A DNA stretch of 64,000 bases from positions 176,536 to 240,535 of the forward strand of contig NZ_FOPP01000008.1 in assembly GCF_900113525.1 (NCBI RefSeq). The letters are read 5' to 3'. Of this stretch, positions 56,237-64,000 are shown in pieces. The DNA comes from Pedobacter insulae. Its GTDB lineage: Bacteria > Bacteroidota > Bacteroidia > Sphingobacteriales > Sphingobacteriaceae. Position 1 is the first letter of the stretch. The number at the start of each line of letters is the position of its first letter. Made by a program: the position numbers and the translations under genes. The notes under the pieces were generated by a model. It made no database searches. It was not told the origin of the DNA and was given only the letters and a program-made list of their open reading frames with translations.

Positions 56237-57844
56237 ATGAAAAAATTTACGCGCTATAATCTCCTAATTGCTTTAACCTATTCAGTAACCTTAATAGGTG
56301 GGATGTTTCTAGGCTATAAATTTTTAAAAGATCAAGGCTTTAAGGTTGAACCTAGAAGTCGCTATGCAGAAAACCATAATCAAAAGGTTGATGACATCAT
56401 CCATATCATTAAAAAGAACTACGTAGACGAGGTAAATGCAGACAGTTTGCAGCACTTGCCTATTGATAGTTTATTGCACCAATTAGATCCTCACAGCATA
56501 TATTTACCTCCAACAAAGGCTTTTGAAATGGCAGAGAGCTTAGAAGGTAATTTTGAAGGAATTGGAGTGGAGTATTACATTTTAAATGACACTTTGCTTG
56601 TTACCCATGTTTTAAAAGATGGGCCTGCTTTTTTAGCCGGATTAAAACAAGGGGATAGAATTTTAAAGATCGATAGTAATGTAGTAAGTGGAAGATCATT
56701 GCCAAGATCTGAAATGACCGGAAAGATTAAAGGTAAAAGGGGCACGCCAGTCCAATTGTTAATTGCTAGGGCTGGTTTGGTGAACCCAACTTTATTAACC
56801 ATAAAACGTGGAAAGGTAGATGTAAGTAGTGTTGACGCTGCTTATATGCTTAATCCTGAGACTGCCTACATTCGCATCAGTAAGTTTGGTGCCAATACAG
56901 ATCGAGATTTTGTTGAGGCTGTAAAAAACTTAAAAACCAAGGGGATGCGAAAGCTAGTGCTTGATCTGCGCGACAATGGCGGCGGGTATGTTACTGCTGC
57001 AACAAGTTTAGCTAATCAGTTTTTGCAAGAGAATAAATTAATTGTTTATACCCAAGGCAAGCATGAGCCCCGTACCGATTATTTCGCTACAGGTGGGGGC
57101 GAATTTGAGCAGGGTAAATTAGCGGTGTTAATCAATGAGAACTCAGCCTCAGCAAGTGAGATTTTTGCTGGTGCTATCCAAGATTTAGACCGCGGTATTA
57201 TTGTTGGCCGACGTTCGTTTGGTAAGGGATTGGTACAAGAGCAGTTTCCTTTTGAAGATGGATCGGCTTTAAATTTAACAATTGCCCGTTATTATACACC
57301 GCTGGGACGAAGTATTCAAAAGTCATATAAGAAAGGTTATGCAGCCTATCAGCATGAGTTAGAAGATCGGTTAAATGATGGCGAGCTAACGGCTAAGGCT
57401 GTGGTTGCGAAAGATACTGTGCAAAAGGGAACAGCTTATATAACTGCAGGTGGTAAAAAGGTGTTCAGTGGAGGAGGCATTCAGCCAGATGTGTATGTTA
57501 AATTGGATACGCTCGGTTATAATAAGTTTTATGCGACTTTAGTAAATAAAAAAGTGCTGATAGATTTCGTTTTCAATGTGTTGGCTGAGCGATATTTGCC
57601 TACTTACCTGGCACAGAACCTGGAAAGTTTTACCCTGAGCGACAATGATTTTAAAGATCTGATTAATTATATCCAGTCTAAGAATATTAAGATAGAACCA
57701 AAACAACTAGCAGCATCAAAATCGATTATCTATAACGATATGAAAGTGATGTTGTGCAAGTATCATTTGGGAGATATTGGTTATTACAAGGCTAGTAATC
57801 TGACAGATCCAGTCGTGAGAACTGCGTTGAATAGCTTGCAATAA
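56237..57844 (+). CDS. C-terminal processing peptidase (S41, CtpA/Prc-like)
   Basis: 535 residues. An N-terminal membrane anchor (about 8-28), PDZ domain (about 95-190, with GIGVEYYILNDTLLVTHVLKDGPA) and the S41 core: DLRDNGGGYVTAA (about 246-258), the catalytic Ser in NENSASASEIFAGA (about 312) and Lys in RRSFGKGLVQEQ (about 335). It cleaves exported proteins near their C-termini in the periplasm. It starts from its own promoter; its last codons form half of a terminator stem shared with the end of der. Confidence 0.92.
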   Translation: MKKFTRYNLLIALTYSVTLIGGMFLGYKFLKDQGFKVEPRSRYAENHNQKVDDIIHIIKKNYVDEVNADSLQHLPIDSLLHQLDPHSIYLPPTKAFEMAESLEGNFEGIGVEYYILNDTLLVTHVLKDGPAFLAGLKQGDRILKIDSNVVSGRSLPRSEMTGKIKGKRGTPVQLLIARAGLVNPTLLTIKRGKVDVSSVDAAYMLNPETAYIRISKFGANTDRDFVEAVKNLKTKGMRKLVLDLRDNGGGYVTAATSLANQFLQENKLIVYTQGKHEPRTDYFATGGGEFEQGKLAVLINENSASASEIFAGAIQDLDRGIIVGRRSFGKGLVQEQFPFEDGSALNLTIARYYTPLGRSIQKSYKKGYAAYQHELEDRLNDGELTAKAVVAKDTVQKGTAYITAGGKKVFSGGGIQPDVYVKLDTLGYNKFYATLVNKKVLIDFVFNVLAERYLPTYLAQNLESFTLSDNDFKDLINYIQSKNIKIEPKQLAASKSIIYNDMKVMLCKYHLGDIGYYKASNLTDPVVRTALNSLQ

Positions 57845-57860
57845 GGGGCAAGCTATTTTT
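57830..57860 (+). terminator. Terminator overlapping the ends of the S41 protease and der
   Basis: Perfect 10-bp arms AATAGCTTGC (57830-57839) and GCAAGCTATT (57848-57857), 8-nt loop, then TTT on the plus strand. The left arm is the last codons of the protease, the loop holds its stop, and the right arm includes the der stop (57853-57855). Confidence 0.75.
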
Positions 57861-59154
57861 GTCTGAAATATATCTGTATAGGCACTCCTGCAAAATCAAA
57901 GTTCTCACGAAGCTTGTTTTCTATAAAACGTTTATAAGGTTCTTTAATGTATTGTGGCAGATTACAGAAAAAGGCAAACATTGGAGAGCTTGCATTAATC
58001 TGTGTGATATATTTAACCTTTATGTATTTTCCTTTTAGTGCTGGTGGGGGATAGTTCTCGATAATTGGCAACATGATGTCGTTTAATTTCGAGGTAGGAA
58101 TCTTTTTTGCTCTGTTTTTATGAACTTCTAAAGCCGTTTCGATTGTTTTAAAAATCCGTTGCTTGTTCAATACTGAAATGAATACAATAGGCACGTCAGT
58201 AAAAGGTTGGAGTTTATAGCGAATTTGATCTTCAAATTCTTTAATGGTCTTATTGTTTTTCTCAATTAGATCCCACTTGTTTACGAGTATAACAATTCCT
58301 TTTTTATTTTTCTCTGCCAGGTGGAAAATGTTTACATCTTGTGACTCTAAGCCATCTTCTGCATCAATCATCAGCATTACTACATCGGCCTCTTCAAGCG
58401 CTTTAATAGTACGCATAACCGAATAAAATTCGATGTTTTCTTTAACCTTGGTTTTTTTGCGTAAACCTGCGGTATCGATAAACATAAACTCGTGACCGAA
58501 TTGGTTATAATGAATATGGATCGAGTCGCGTGTGGTACCTGCAATTGGTGTTACGATGTTTCGGTCTTTACCAATTAACGCATTTATTAAAGAAGATTTA
58601 CCAACGTTTGGTCTTCCAACAATCGTAATCTTAGGTAAAGCATTTTCTTCTTCAGGAATATCTTCGAAGTGAGTAATCACCTGGTCTAGCAAATCTCCCG
58701 TTCCAGATCCAGTCATTGATGAGATGGTGTATATCTCTCCTAAACCAAATCCATAAAATACGGTAGCGTCGTTTTCTAATTGATGGTTATCTACTTTATT
58801 TACGACAATAAATACCGGTTTTTTACTACGGCGGAGTAGTTGTGCAATTTCGTCGTCTAAATCCGTAATACCCGTAGTTACGTCAACCATAAACAAAAGC
58901 ACGGTAGCTTCTTCTATAGCAATGACTACTTGTTCACGGATAGCAGCTTCAAAAACGTCTTCAGAGTTGGCTACATAACCGCCAGTATCAATTACGGTAA
59001 ATTCTCTATTGGTCCACTCAGCTTTGCCATAATGTCTGTCGCGTGTTACGCCACTAAAATCATCTACAATAGCTTTGCGACTTTCTGTTAAGCGATTAAA
59101 AAGGGTAGATTTGCCTACGTTTGGTCTTCCGACGATTGCGATAATGTTACTCAT
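57853..59154 (-). CDS. der: Ribosome biogenesis GTPase Der (EngA)
   Basis: 433 residues with two tandem G domains, unique to Der. First: [14 protein letters not shown] (about 8-21), DTGG and NKVD. Second: [16 protein letters not shown] (about 181-196), DTAG and NKWD (about 295). The C-terminal KH-like domain ends with [17 protein letters not shown]. Der acts in 50S subunit assembly. It lies downstream of era on the same strand with a 142-bp spacer that holds a possible separate promoter. Confidence 0.97.
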   Translation of the reverse strand: MSNIIAIVGRPNVGKSTLFNRLTESRKAIVDDFSGVTRDRHYGKAEWTNREFTVIDTGGYVANSEDVFEAAIREQVVIAIEEATVLLFMVDVTTGITDLDDEIAQLLRRSKKPVFIVVNKVDNHQLENDATVFYGFGLGEIYTISSMTGSGTGDLLDQVITHFEDIPEEENALPKITIVGRPNVGKSSLINALIGKDRNIVTPIAGTTRDSIHIHYNQFGHEFMFIDTAGLRKKTKVKENIEFYSVMRTIKALEEADVVMLMIDAEDGLESQDVNIFHLAEKNKKGIVILVNKWDLIEKNNKTIKEFEDQIRYKLQPFTDVPIVFISVLNKQRIFKTIETALEVHKNRAKKIPTSKLNDIMLPIIENYPPPALKGKYIKVKYITQINASSPMFAFFCNLPQYIKEPYKRFIENKLRENFDFAGVPIQIYFRQK

Positions 59155-59281
59155 GGTGTTTATTATTGGAGCGTTTTATAATGTTGAAACGCTGTAATGT
59201 TTGCCTAAATATTCTAATTGAAAGCGTAAACATTTCCTAAACATTTTGACTATCAACTACTAACCCTTCAATAAGGGAGTG

Positions 59282-59289
59282 CAAAGGTA
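59282..59289 (-). promoter_or_regulatory. Possible -7 element TACCTTTG for der
   Basis: Exact TAnnTTTG on the minus strand just past the era stop, predicting a leader of about 120 nt for der. The leader contains small hairpins such as CCCTT/AAGGG (59265-59278). No exact -33 TTTG is present. Confidence 0.45.
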
Positions 59290-59296
59290 CGGTAAA

Positions 59297-60184
59297 TTAA
59301 TCGTAACCGAAACTCTTCAAGTAATTCTTTTTGCTTCTCCAGTCTGGGAGTACCTTGACAAACGTTTCTAAAAATACTTTGGTGTCTAGAAATTTCTCGA
59401 TGTCTTTCCGTGCTTCCATGCCTACTTTTTTAAGCATCGCACCCCCCGTTCCTATTAAAATGTTTTTTTGCGAATCACGTTCAACAATTATTTCGGCGGT
59501 AATTCGAACCATAGGTCCGCTTTTGCTTTCTTCTTCTTTAAATGCAGTTACAATTACTTCGGTACTATAAGGAATTTCTTTTTTATAGTTGAAGAATATT
59601 TTCTCTCTGATGATTTCTGAAACAAAGAACCTCTGACTACGATCTGTTAATTCTTCTTTATCGTAAAATGCAGGGTGCTCAGGGATATTTTCCAGGATCA
59701 TTGGCAAAATACCTTCTAAATTATATTTGTGTAGCGCAGAGATTGCGTAAATATGTTTAGGGTTTAATTTTTCTTGCCAGTATGCAAATTTCTCATCTAC
59801 TTGTTCTTGCGTAGCATTGTCAATTTTATTTAATAAGACTACTAAAGGGATTGTGCTATTGGTTATTTTTTCGAGTACATCGTTTTCATCATGTTTTTCG
59901 TGGATATCAGTTACGAAAAGAATTAAGTCGGCATCACTAAGCGCACCATTCACAGCGGTCATCATCGAATCTTGCAGTCCATAAAGTGGTTTTATGATGC
60001 CCGGTGTATCTGAAAAAACAATTTGAAAGTCTTCTTCATTTACAATTCCTAGAATGCGGTGGCGAGTTGTTTGGGCTTTCGGAGTGATAATAGAAAGCTT
60101 TTCGCCCACAAGGGCATTCATGAGGGTAGATTTACCCACATTGGGCTTACCGATAATACTTACAAAACCTGCTTTATGCGACAT
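59297..60184 (-). CDS. era: Ribosome maturation GTPase Era
   Basis: 295 residues from the ATG at 60184 (MSHKAGFVSIIGKPNVGKST); an upstream in-frame start adds 11 residues from the spacer and is rejected. G1 GKPNVGKST (about 12-20), switch region TPKAQTTRHRILGI, G3 DTPG (about 60), G4 NKID (about 122), and a C-terminal KH domain with IIVERDSQKNILIGTGGAMLKKVG. Era binds the 3' end of 16S rRNA during 30S assembly. It is divergent from the tRNA unit. Confidence 0.97.
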   Translation of the reverse strand: MSHKAGFVSIIGKPNVGKSTLMNALVGEKLSIITPKAQTTRHRILGIVNEEDFQIVFSDTPGIIKPLYGLQDSMMTAVNGALSDADLILFVTDIHEKHDENDVLEKITNSTIPLVVLLNKIDNATQEQVDEKFAYWQEKLNPKHIYAISALHKYNLEGILPMILENIPEHPAFYDKEELTDRSQRFFVSEIIREKIFFNYKKEIPYSTEVIVTAFKEEESKSGPMVRITAEIIVERDSQKNILIGTGGAMLKKVGMEARKDIEKFLDTKVFLETFVKVLPDWRSKKNYLKSFGYD

Positions 60185-60205
60185 AAAAATATTTTTTAAA
60201 ATAAA

Positions 60206-60237
60206 TTTGCACCACAAAGAAACGAATTATATCTTTG
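60206..60237 (+). promoter_or_regulatory. Promoter of the tRNA-fMet/tRNA-Glu unit (TTTG-N20-TATCTTTG)
   Basis: -33 TTTG at 60206-60209, exactly 20 nt, -7 TATCTTTG at 60230-60237. Full match to the Bacteroidetes consensus. Start expected near 60242, about 54 nt before the first tRNA. Confidence 0.85.
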
Positions 60238-60295
60238 CATTCCAATTCGGAGGAAGAGTTAAGGATTTAACGAAACTAAAAAATTGAATATACAG

Positions 60296-60371
<76 letters not shown>

Positions 60372-60401
60372 AAGAAGTTGGAATGACACTTCTTATTTAA
60401 T

Positions 60402-60473
60402 GGCCCGTTCGTCTAGGGGTGAGGACGCCAGATTTTCATTCTGGAAACAGGGGTTCGATTCCCCTACGGGCTA
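60402..60473 (+). tRNA. tRNA-Glu (TTC)
   Basis: Acceptor GGCCCGT (60402-60408) pairs with ACGGGCT (60466-60472). The anticodon stem CCAGA/TCTGG encloses the loop TTTTCAT with anticodon TTC. The T arm is GGGG/CCCC around TTCGATT. CCA is not encoded. Its 3' part overlaps the end of the recombinase gene on the opposite strand, so it is the likely integration target of the island. Confidence 0.96.
60436..60473. other. Probable attachment site of the integrated island (tRNA-Glu 3' end)
   Basis: The last codons of the serine recombinase, reading ARRGIEPLFPE, are the reverse complement of the anticodon-arm to 3' end of tRNA-Glu. Integrase or recombinase frames that run into the tRNA are a usual mark of site-specific insertion at a tRNA 3' end. 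The exact core cannot be set without the other end of the island, which lies outside the window. Confidence 0.55.
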
Positions 60474-62007
60474 CGACAGGGGAAAGGTTCTTAAAAGAGA
60501 ACTTTTCCCCTTTTTTTATGCTCGATAATCGCTTATTTATCAGCAAGATAAGGGTAAGTGGCTCACTCATACGAGCGGTTCGATGTGCTTCTCCATCAAA
60601 AAGGATATTTTCTGGATACATCGAACCAATAATCTGTCTTTTCTCGTCATTTTCTGCCTTTGAATACCTTTTGTCAATGTTTTTGTACCGCTCCATCACT
60701 ATATCCAAAAGATTTTGAAGTGGTTTTAAATCCTGGCGGTTGTTCGGAAGTTCAGCGAGTTGTTCTTCCAGTTTACGAATGCTCGTGTTGCATTCTTTTT
60801 TGAGCTCCATGAAATCTTCATCATCAATTTCCTCCATCACATATTTTTTTCGGGCGTTTGATAGTATTGTTTCCTGTTCTTCCAACAATGATAGAATGTG
60901 ATTGCGTTCGTCAGAATGACCCTTATTCGACCTTTGAAAAACATCGGTAATGACTAACTTAAACAATTCCGCAGATTGCTCAGATAGTTTGTATTTAAGC
61001 AAATGCCTCTCAAAGTATTTATTAAGCTCTTCAGCTTTAAATCGGCATTTGCAGAAGCTGCCTTGGCAATGGTAGTAATGATAACGTCTGCCATGCCGTC
61101 CTCTGGACGCACTTCCGGTAAGCGTCCTATCACATAAGGGACAGATTAAGAAGCCTCTTAATGGTAATAAATCAAGCGAGTTTGCTTTTTTGGCGACTGG
61201 TCTTTTATTTCCATTCAGCACATCCTGTACTTCATAAAATAGGGACTTGCTAATGATTGGCTCATGCAGAGCTTTTACAAATTCAATCTCTTCATTTTCA
61301 TGTGGCGGTATAATGATATATCCGCAATACATGGGATTTCTAATGAGTTTCCAAAAGTTATTGCGTTCACATTTCAGTCCCATTGTATTAGCGAGTTTTC
61401 TTACCTGCTCGGCATTAAGAATCCCTTTAGATAGTTCCTCAAACACCCAAACCATCAATGTGGCTTCCTTTGGCTTTGGCATAATGTATTTTTTGCCATC
61501 TGGAGTAACCCTGTTCATATAGCCTAAAGGTGCATGTCCCATCCATCTGCCCTCCTTTTTTGCCCTTCGCATGCCATAAAAAACATTCATTGCCCTACGG
61601 TCATTCTCCACTTCTGGAATGGTCAGGTATACGGAAAGGATTACCTTACTTTCAGGAACGGTAAAATCCACGGGCTGATCGACTGCCAGTGCTTTTGTAT
61701 TCATGGTGCGGAGTAAACCGATCATTTGGTAGGCAGCCTCGACATTCCTGCTGAAACGATCCCATTTTACAAAGAGGATATTGCTGGACTGCCTTTTATG
61801 GTTTCGCTTTTTAAGTACCGTCAAAAGTTTGTTCCACTCTGGACGGTTGAATGTTTTGGCGGAGTGATCCTCACGATAAATGTCTTCGATTTCGATGTCA
61901 TTTGCTTCGCAATAATTGCGTAACCTGTCTTCTTGATCACGCTGGGAGTAGCCTCGTCTGGCCTGTTCATCCGTGCTTACGCGGACATAAAGAATTGCTG
62001 ATTTCAT
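60436..62007 (-). CDS. Large serine recombinase (site-specific integrase)
   Basis: 523 residues. The N-terminal resolvase domain begins ILYVRVSTDEQARRGYS with catalytic Ser11; further residues are in KWDRFSRN. The recombinase domain follows (LGYMNRVTPDGKKYIMP... to about residue 285), then a zinc ribbon (FLICPLCDRTL ... HCQGSFCKCRF, about 290-330) and a long charged coiled coil (about 375-450). Such enzymes insert and excise mobile elements using a Ser-DNA link. The frame runs through the tRNA terminator and into tRNA-Glu, ending ARRGIEPLFPE, so the native C-terminus has been set by the integration site. Confidence 0.92.
   Translation of the reverse strand: MKSAILYVRVSTDEQARRGYSQRDQEDRLRNYCEANDIEIEDIYREDHSAKTFNRPEWNKLLTVLKKRNHKRQSSNILFVKWDRFSRNVEAAYQMIGLLRTMNTKALAVDQPVDFTVPESKVILSVYLTIPEVENDRRAMNVFYGMRRAKKEGRWMGHAPLGYMNRVTPDGKKYIMPKPKEATLMVWVFEELSKGILNAEQVRKLANTMGLKCERNNFWKLIRNPMYCGYIIIPPHENEEIEFVKALHEPIISKSLFYEVQDVLNGNKRPVAKKANSLDLLPLRGFLICPLCDRTLTGSASRGRHGRRYHYYHCQGSFCKCRFKAEELNKYFERHLLKYKLSEQSAELFKLVITDVFQRSNKGHSDERNHILSLLEEQETILSNARKKYVMEEIDDEDFMELKKECNTSIRKLEEQLAELPNNRQDLKPLQNLLDIVMERYKNIDKRYSKAENDEKRQIIGSMYPENILFDGEAHRTARMSEPLTLILLINKRLSSIKKGEKFSFKNLSPVVARRGIEPLFPE
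60479..60517 (+). terminator. Terminator of the tRNA unit
   Basis: GGGGAAA-GGTTCT pairs with AGAAC-TTTTCCCC around a short A-rich loop, followed by seven T (60511-60517). It lies 5 bp after tRNA-Glu and is also inside the coding end of the recombinase on the other strand. Confidence 0.9.
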
Positions 62008-62069
62008 GTTAGAGAAATTAGAAAAAGATTAATGCTTTAATGGGATTGAGATAGTGCGGAGAATCCCCA

Positions 62070-62225
62070 TTAATCCTCCTCTAAGTATTCCCTGACCACT
62101 AATATAGCCAAAATATAGAGGAAATCCAAGATCTTTTTTGCTTCCTTTTCATTAGTTTTTATGCCGTTTTTCTCCAGAATTTTTACAGCTTGTTGGGGTG
62201 TGACGTTCTTTTTTTCTAAATACAT
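62070..62225 (-). CDS. Small 51-residue protein upstream of the recombinase
   Basis: ATG at 62225, TAA at 62072-62070. The protein begins MYLEKKNVTPQQAVKILEKN and ends ILAILVVREYLEED; it is predicted helical with a hydrophobic middle-to-end segment. Small proteins of the form VTPxxAVxILxxxG...EAxxILDFLYxLA are, from memory, common beside recombinases and integrases in Bacteroidetes mobile elements. It ends 62 bp before the recombinase start on the same strand. Function unknown; a role in the element's maintenance is inference. Confidence 0.65.
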   Translation of the reverse strand: MYLEKKNVTPQQAVKILEKNGIKTNEKEAKKILDFLYILAILVVREYLEED

Positions 62226-62371
62226 TTGCGTGTCAGATTTATTCTTCTGATCTCGTAATTCTCAAGAAAATGAACCCCTTAGCGTCAGGAACAATCGGAA
62301 CTGGTGAAAAATAATTCATAACTTAGAAAGTTACTCGCTCTTGCTAAAGAGCCTGCTTAAATCAAAATGAT

Positions 62372-63262
62372 ATGGCCAGAAAAATACATTACAGCCAACC
62401 ATTAAAATATTTTTGGAAGCATCTTTACGGTACTCAAAAGAAGCTTACACCCGAGCTCACGGATGAGCAAATATTTTATTCGCTTAAAACAAATCTTTTA
62501 AAAGGCCCTTTTGGGGTTGATGAAACTCAAGAAACAAGAGGATTGATCATATCCGGACTTGAACTGTGGAGAGAGGATTCCAAAGGAGAACTCTTACATA
62601 TTTTCTTTCTTGACAAGCCACTGAGAGATTTTCTTGAGGAAACACGTTTGCCTGATTTGGAAGGAATCAAAAAATTTCTTTACGAAAATGGAGAAATCAG
62701 AGATATTTTCCGTTATTATTCGAACACCCAAACTGAACACTTCATATATAAATTTGCATTGCATGTGCCTAATGAAGCCGATGGATATGCCTTTTCGTTA
62801 GTTAGTGAGGAAGATGGTTCATTAGAGTTATATTTTTCGCACGGCCAAAATGGCGGCCGCATGACCGACAAATACTATACAGACTTGAATAAGAAAGATG
62901 ACAATGTTTCATTGGTAATTTTGAAGATGTTTCGCCTTGCATTGAATACAATTGCGTATATGAATTGCTTTCCAGATTGTGTCGCTGATGGTGTACCAAA
63001 AGATTTATTTGAAAAGAGTGTTGGCAAGACAGATAGAAGCATCTCATTCCAGTTATCCGAAAAAATCAAAGGTATCCAGGATTCTCCGACATCAAAAATC
63101 CCTCATTTCAGGAAAGGACATTTTAGGGTACTTCAATCAGATTATTTTGCCAATAAAAAAGGCCAAATTATTTTCGTAGCGGAGGCAATGGTAAAAGGAA
63201 AAGCGAAAACCGTTTCGATGACGTCGAATACTGAACAGTTTGTAAACAATATCAAAAATTAG
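62372..63262 (+). CDS. Accessory-island protein of unknown function
   Basis: 296 residues, no signal peptide or clear membrane span. N-terminus MARKIHYSQPLKYFWKHLYG; a mixed central part; C-terminal segment KIPHFRKGHFRVLQSDYF followed by a beta-rich IIFVAEAMVKG. A (P)HxRxGHxR motif followed by such a strand occurs at the ends of various phage and plasmid proteins, including AcrVA2-like ones, but this is only a motif resemblance. It is divergent from the small 51-residue gene and lies 4 bp before the truncated gene at 63267, so they formed an operon. A near-consensus -7 site (TAACTTAG, 62319-62326) precedes it. Confidence 0.7.
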   Translation: MARKIHYSQPLKYFWKHLYGTQKKLTPELTDEQIFYSLKTNLLKGPFGVDETQETRGLIISGLELWREDSKGELLHIFFLDKPLRDFLEETRLPDLEGIKKFLYENGEIRDIFRYYSNTQTEHFIYKFALHVPNEADGYAFSLVSEEDGSLELYFSHGQNGGRMTDKYYTDLNKKDDNVSLVILKMFRLALNTIAYMNCFPDCVADGVPKDLFEKSVGKTDRSISFQLSEKIKGIQDSPTSKIPHFRKGHFRVLQSDYFANKKGQIIFVAEAMVKGKAKTVSMTSNTEQFVNNIKN

Positions 63263-63266
63263 AAAT

Positions 63267-63545
63267 ATGGTTATTGGAAATTTTGATGCTTTTTCTCAAA
63301 ACACATCTCTTATCAATGCCATTCAGGACAATTTACCAGAGTTGAAAAATCATTTTGAAAATCTTAAAAATCTGACTTCACAGCCAGGCTCACAAACTAC
63401 TTTTGACAGTGCCATCAATTCCTTTTATTGGATCTTTGATTGCGTCCCATTACTTGCTCCACATATTGATTCTTACGAAATGCCATTTTTTAGGGCGAGG
63501 CCCAATGATAAAAAGAATACCTTATTTAGCTGGGGGTTATCCTAA
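63267..63545 (+). pseudogene. 5' fragment of a gene interrupted by an IS21-like end (possible RES-domain protein)
   Basis: 92 codons, but only the first 88 belong to the original gene: codon 89 (TGG, 63531) is the first base triplet of the inserted element, which adds WGLS and a stop. The N-terminal region (MVIGNFDAFSQNTSLINAIQ...) is helical. The last native residues, PFFRARPNDKKNTLFS, resemble the start of RES-domain (NAD-degrading toxin) proteins, but too little is left to be sure. It is 4 bp downstream of the 296-residue gene, so the pair may once have been a toxin-antitoxin or defence-type module. Confidence 0.5.
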
Positions 63546-64000
63546 AAGTGGCCACCTCTTTTTATCCAAAGTGGCCACATATTACGCTCCAAAGTGGTCA
63601 TCTCATTTCGGTCAAAAGTGACCACTTGGCTTATTTTAAGGGGTTTTAAGCGTTATAAAGAGTGTTTTGAACTCCATGTATCGAGTTGAGGTCTAAAGTT
63701 GAAATCAAGTGCGTTAAATTGACTTAATTGGGCAAGCTTTATTCTTCTTGGATGTGTTGAATCTGGGACTTAGGTTCTGCAACCTTGGAGGTGATCTTAT
63801 GCCCTTTTGCGAAGCAAAAGCATAGCGAGAGTATTGGATGTGGTATATGTTTTGGAAATCTATGGAAGATTTTTTGGTATGTGAGCATCAATCTGGATGC
63901 ATCTAACGCAACTGCTCAAAGGGTATTCAAAAAGCTATGGTTTCTTTTGGGGTGGCCAGTTTGGAACGGAATATGGTGGCCACTTTTACCGAAATACACA
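63531..64000. mobile_element. IS21-like non-autonomous element with inverted TG...CA ends
   Basis: The left end TGGGGGTTATCC-TAAAAGTGGCCACC (63531-63556) and right end GGTGGCCACTTTTA-CCGAAATACACA (63975-64000) share a perfect 14-bp inverted core with the same 12-nt offset to the terminal TG/CA. On the left, further AAAGTGGCCAC-like repeats occur about every 23 nt (63568, 63591, 63614). On the right another inverted copy is at 63951. Multiple terminal repeats of this sort are an IS21-family feature. No transposase frame lies between the ends; the middle (63628-63950) has no gene I can support, only a hairpin TATGC(C)CTTTTGC/GCAAAAGCATA near 63799-63825. The right end coincides with the window edge, so the target duplication cannot be seen. 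Confidence 0.55.

Noticed and set aside
60419..60718. 99-codon plus-strand frame starting in tRNA-Glu
   Set aside because: It begins inside the tRNA and runs antisense to the recombinase; the tRNA and terminator explain the sequence.
62372..63262. Assignment as an anti-CRISPR (AcrVA2-like) protein
   Set aside because: Only a short HxRxGHxR-like motif is shared by eye; the length and the rest of the sequence give no support.
63403..63621. 72-codon frame crossing into the IS21-like end
   Set aside because: Out of frame with the interrupted gene and made partly of terminal repeat sequence.

Overview
This window looks like chromosome from a Bacteroidetes bacterium of the Sphingobacteriaceae type (Pedobacter-like). 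The sequence is AT-rich. Promoters match the Bacteroidetes -7 consensus TAnnTTTG, in the best cases with a TTTG 20 nt upstream. It carries the giant type IX secretion protein SprA and two large outer-membrane beta-barrel receptors of the kind typical of this phylum. Several genes start with TTG, and clear Shine-Dalgarno sequences are scarce. Genus assignment is inference from protein style only.

Layout: 1-6040 holds the end of tatA, gatA, a LysM lytic transglycosylase, a malic enzyme-phosphotransacetylase fusion (maeB) and ruvA. 6051-14184 is the sprA-gcvH-VanZ cluster. 14335-20096 holds two paralogous outer-membrane receptors. 20236-22565 is feoAB. 22764-29882 carries a SprT-like metalloprotein, a lipoprotein, a fused E1 dehydrogenase, a LutB-type iron-sulfur protein, an M28 peptidase and rpiB. 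29934-36752 (minus) holds tatC, then the phospholipid/fatty-acid operon yceD-rpmF-plsX-fabH-accB-accC, then pdxA. 36912-41885 contains rsmA, a 2-hydroxyacid dehydrogenase, OsmC, greA, a HIT protein and the minus-strand rsgA-dtd-mazG group. 42023-47480 is the threonine operon thrA-(DinB-like)-thrB-thrC. 47504-53754 includes the methionine group metH-(four-helix bundle)-metF. 53890-60184 contains a Bax-inhibitor-like protein, an unknown protein, murQ, a CtpA-type protease, der and era. 60206-60517 is a tRNA-fMet/tRNA-Glu unit. From tRNA-Glu to the right edge lies an accessory island: a large serine recombinase whose reading frame ends inside the tRNA, a 51-residue protein, an unknown 296-residue protein, and a gene cut off by an IS21-like element with inverted ends.

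Main regulatory finds: (1) upstream of thrA lies a 23-residue leader peptide with eight Thr codons, followed by a strong intrinsic terminator and a plausible antiterminator pairing, a complete threonine attenuator. (2) Upstream of metH lies a SAM-I (S-box) riboswitch with an excellent promoter and a downstream terminator hairpin. (3) A hairpin with a U tract sits between the greA promoter and its start codon. (4) Several promoters end 4-6 nt before a start codon, which predicts leaderless or almost leaderless mRNAs.

The intergenic spaces also carry several families of small palindromic or dispersed repeats, two of which supply the final codons of genes.
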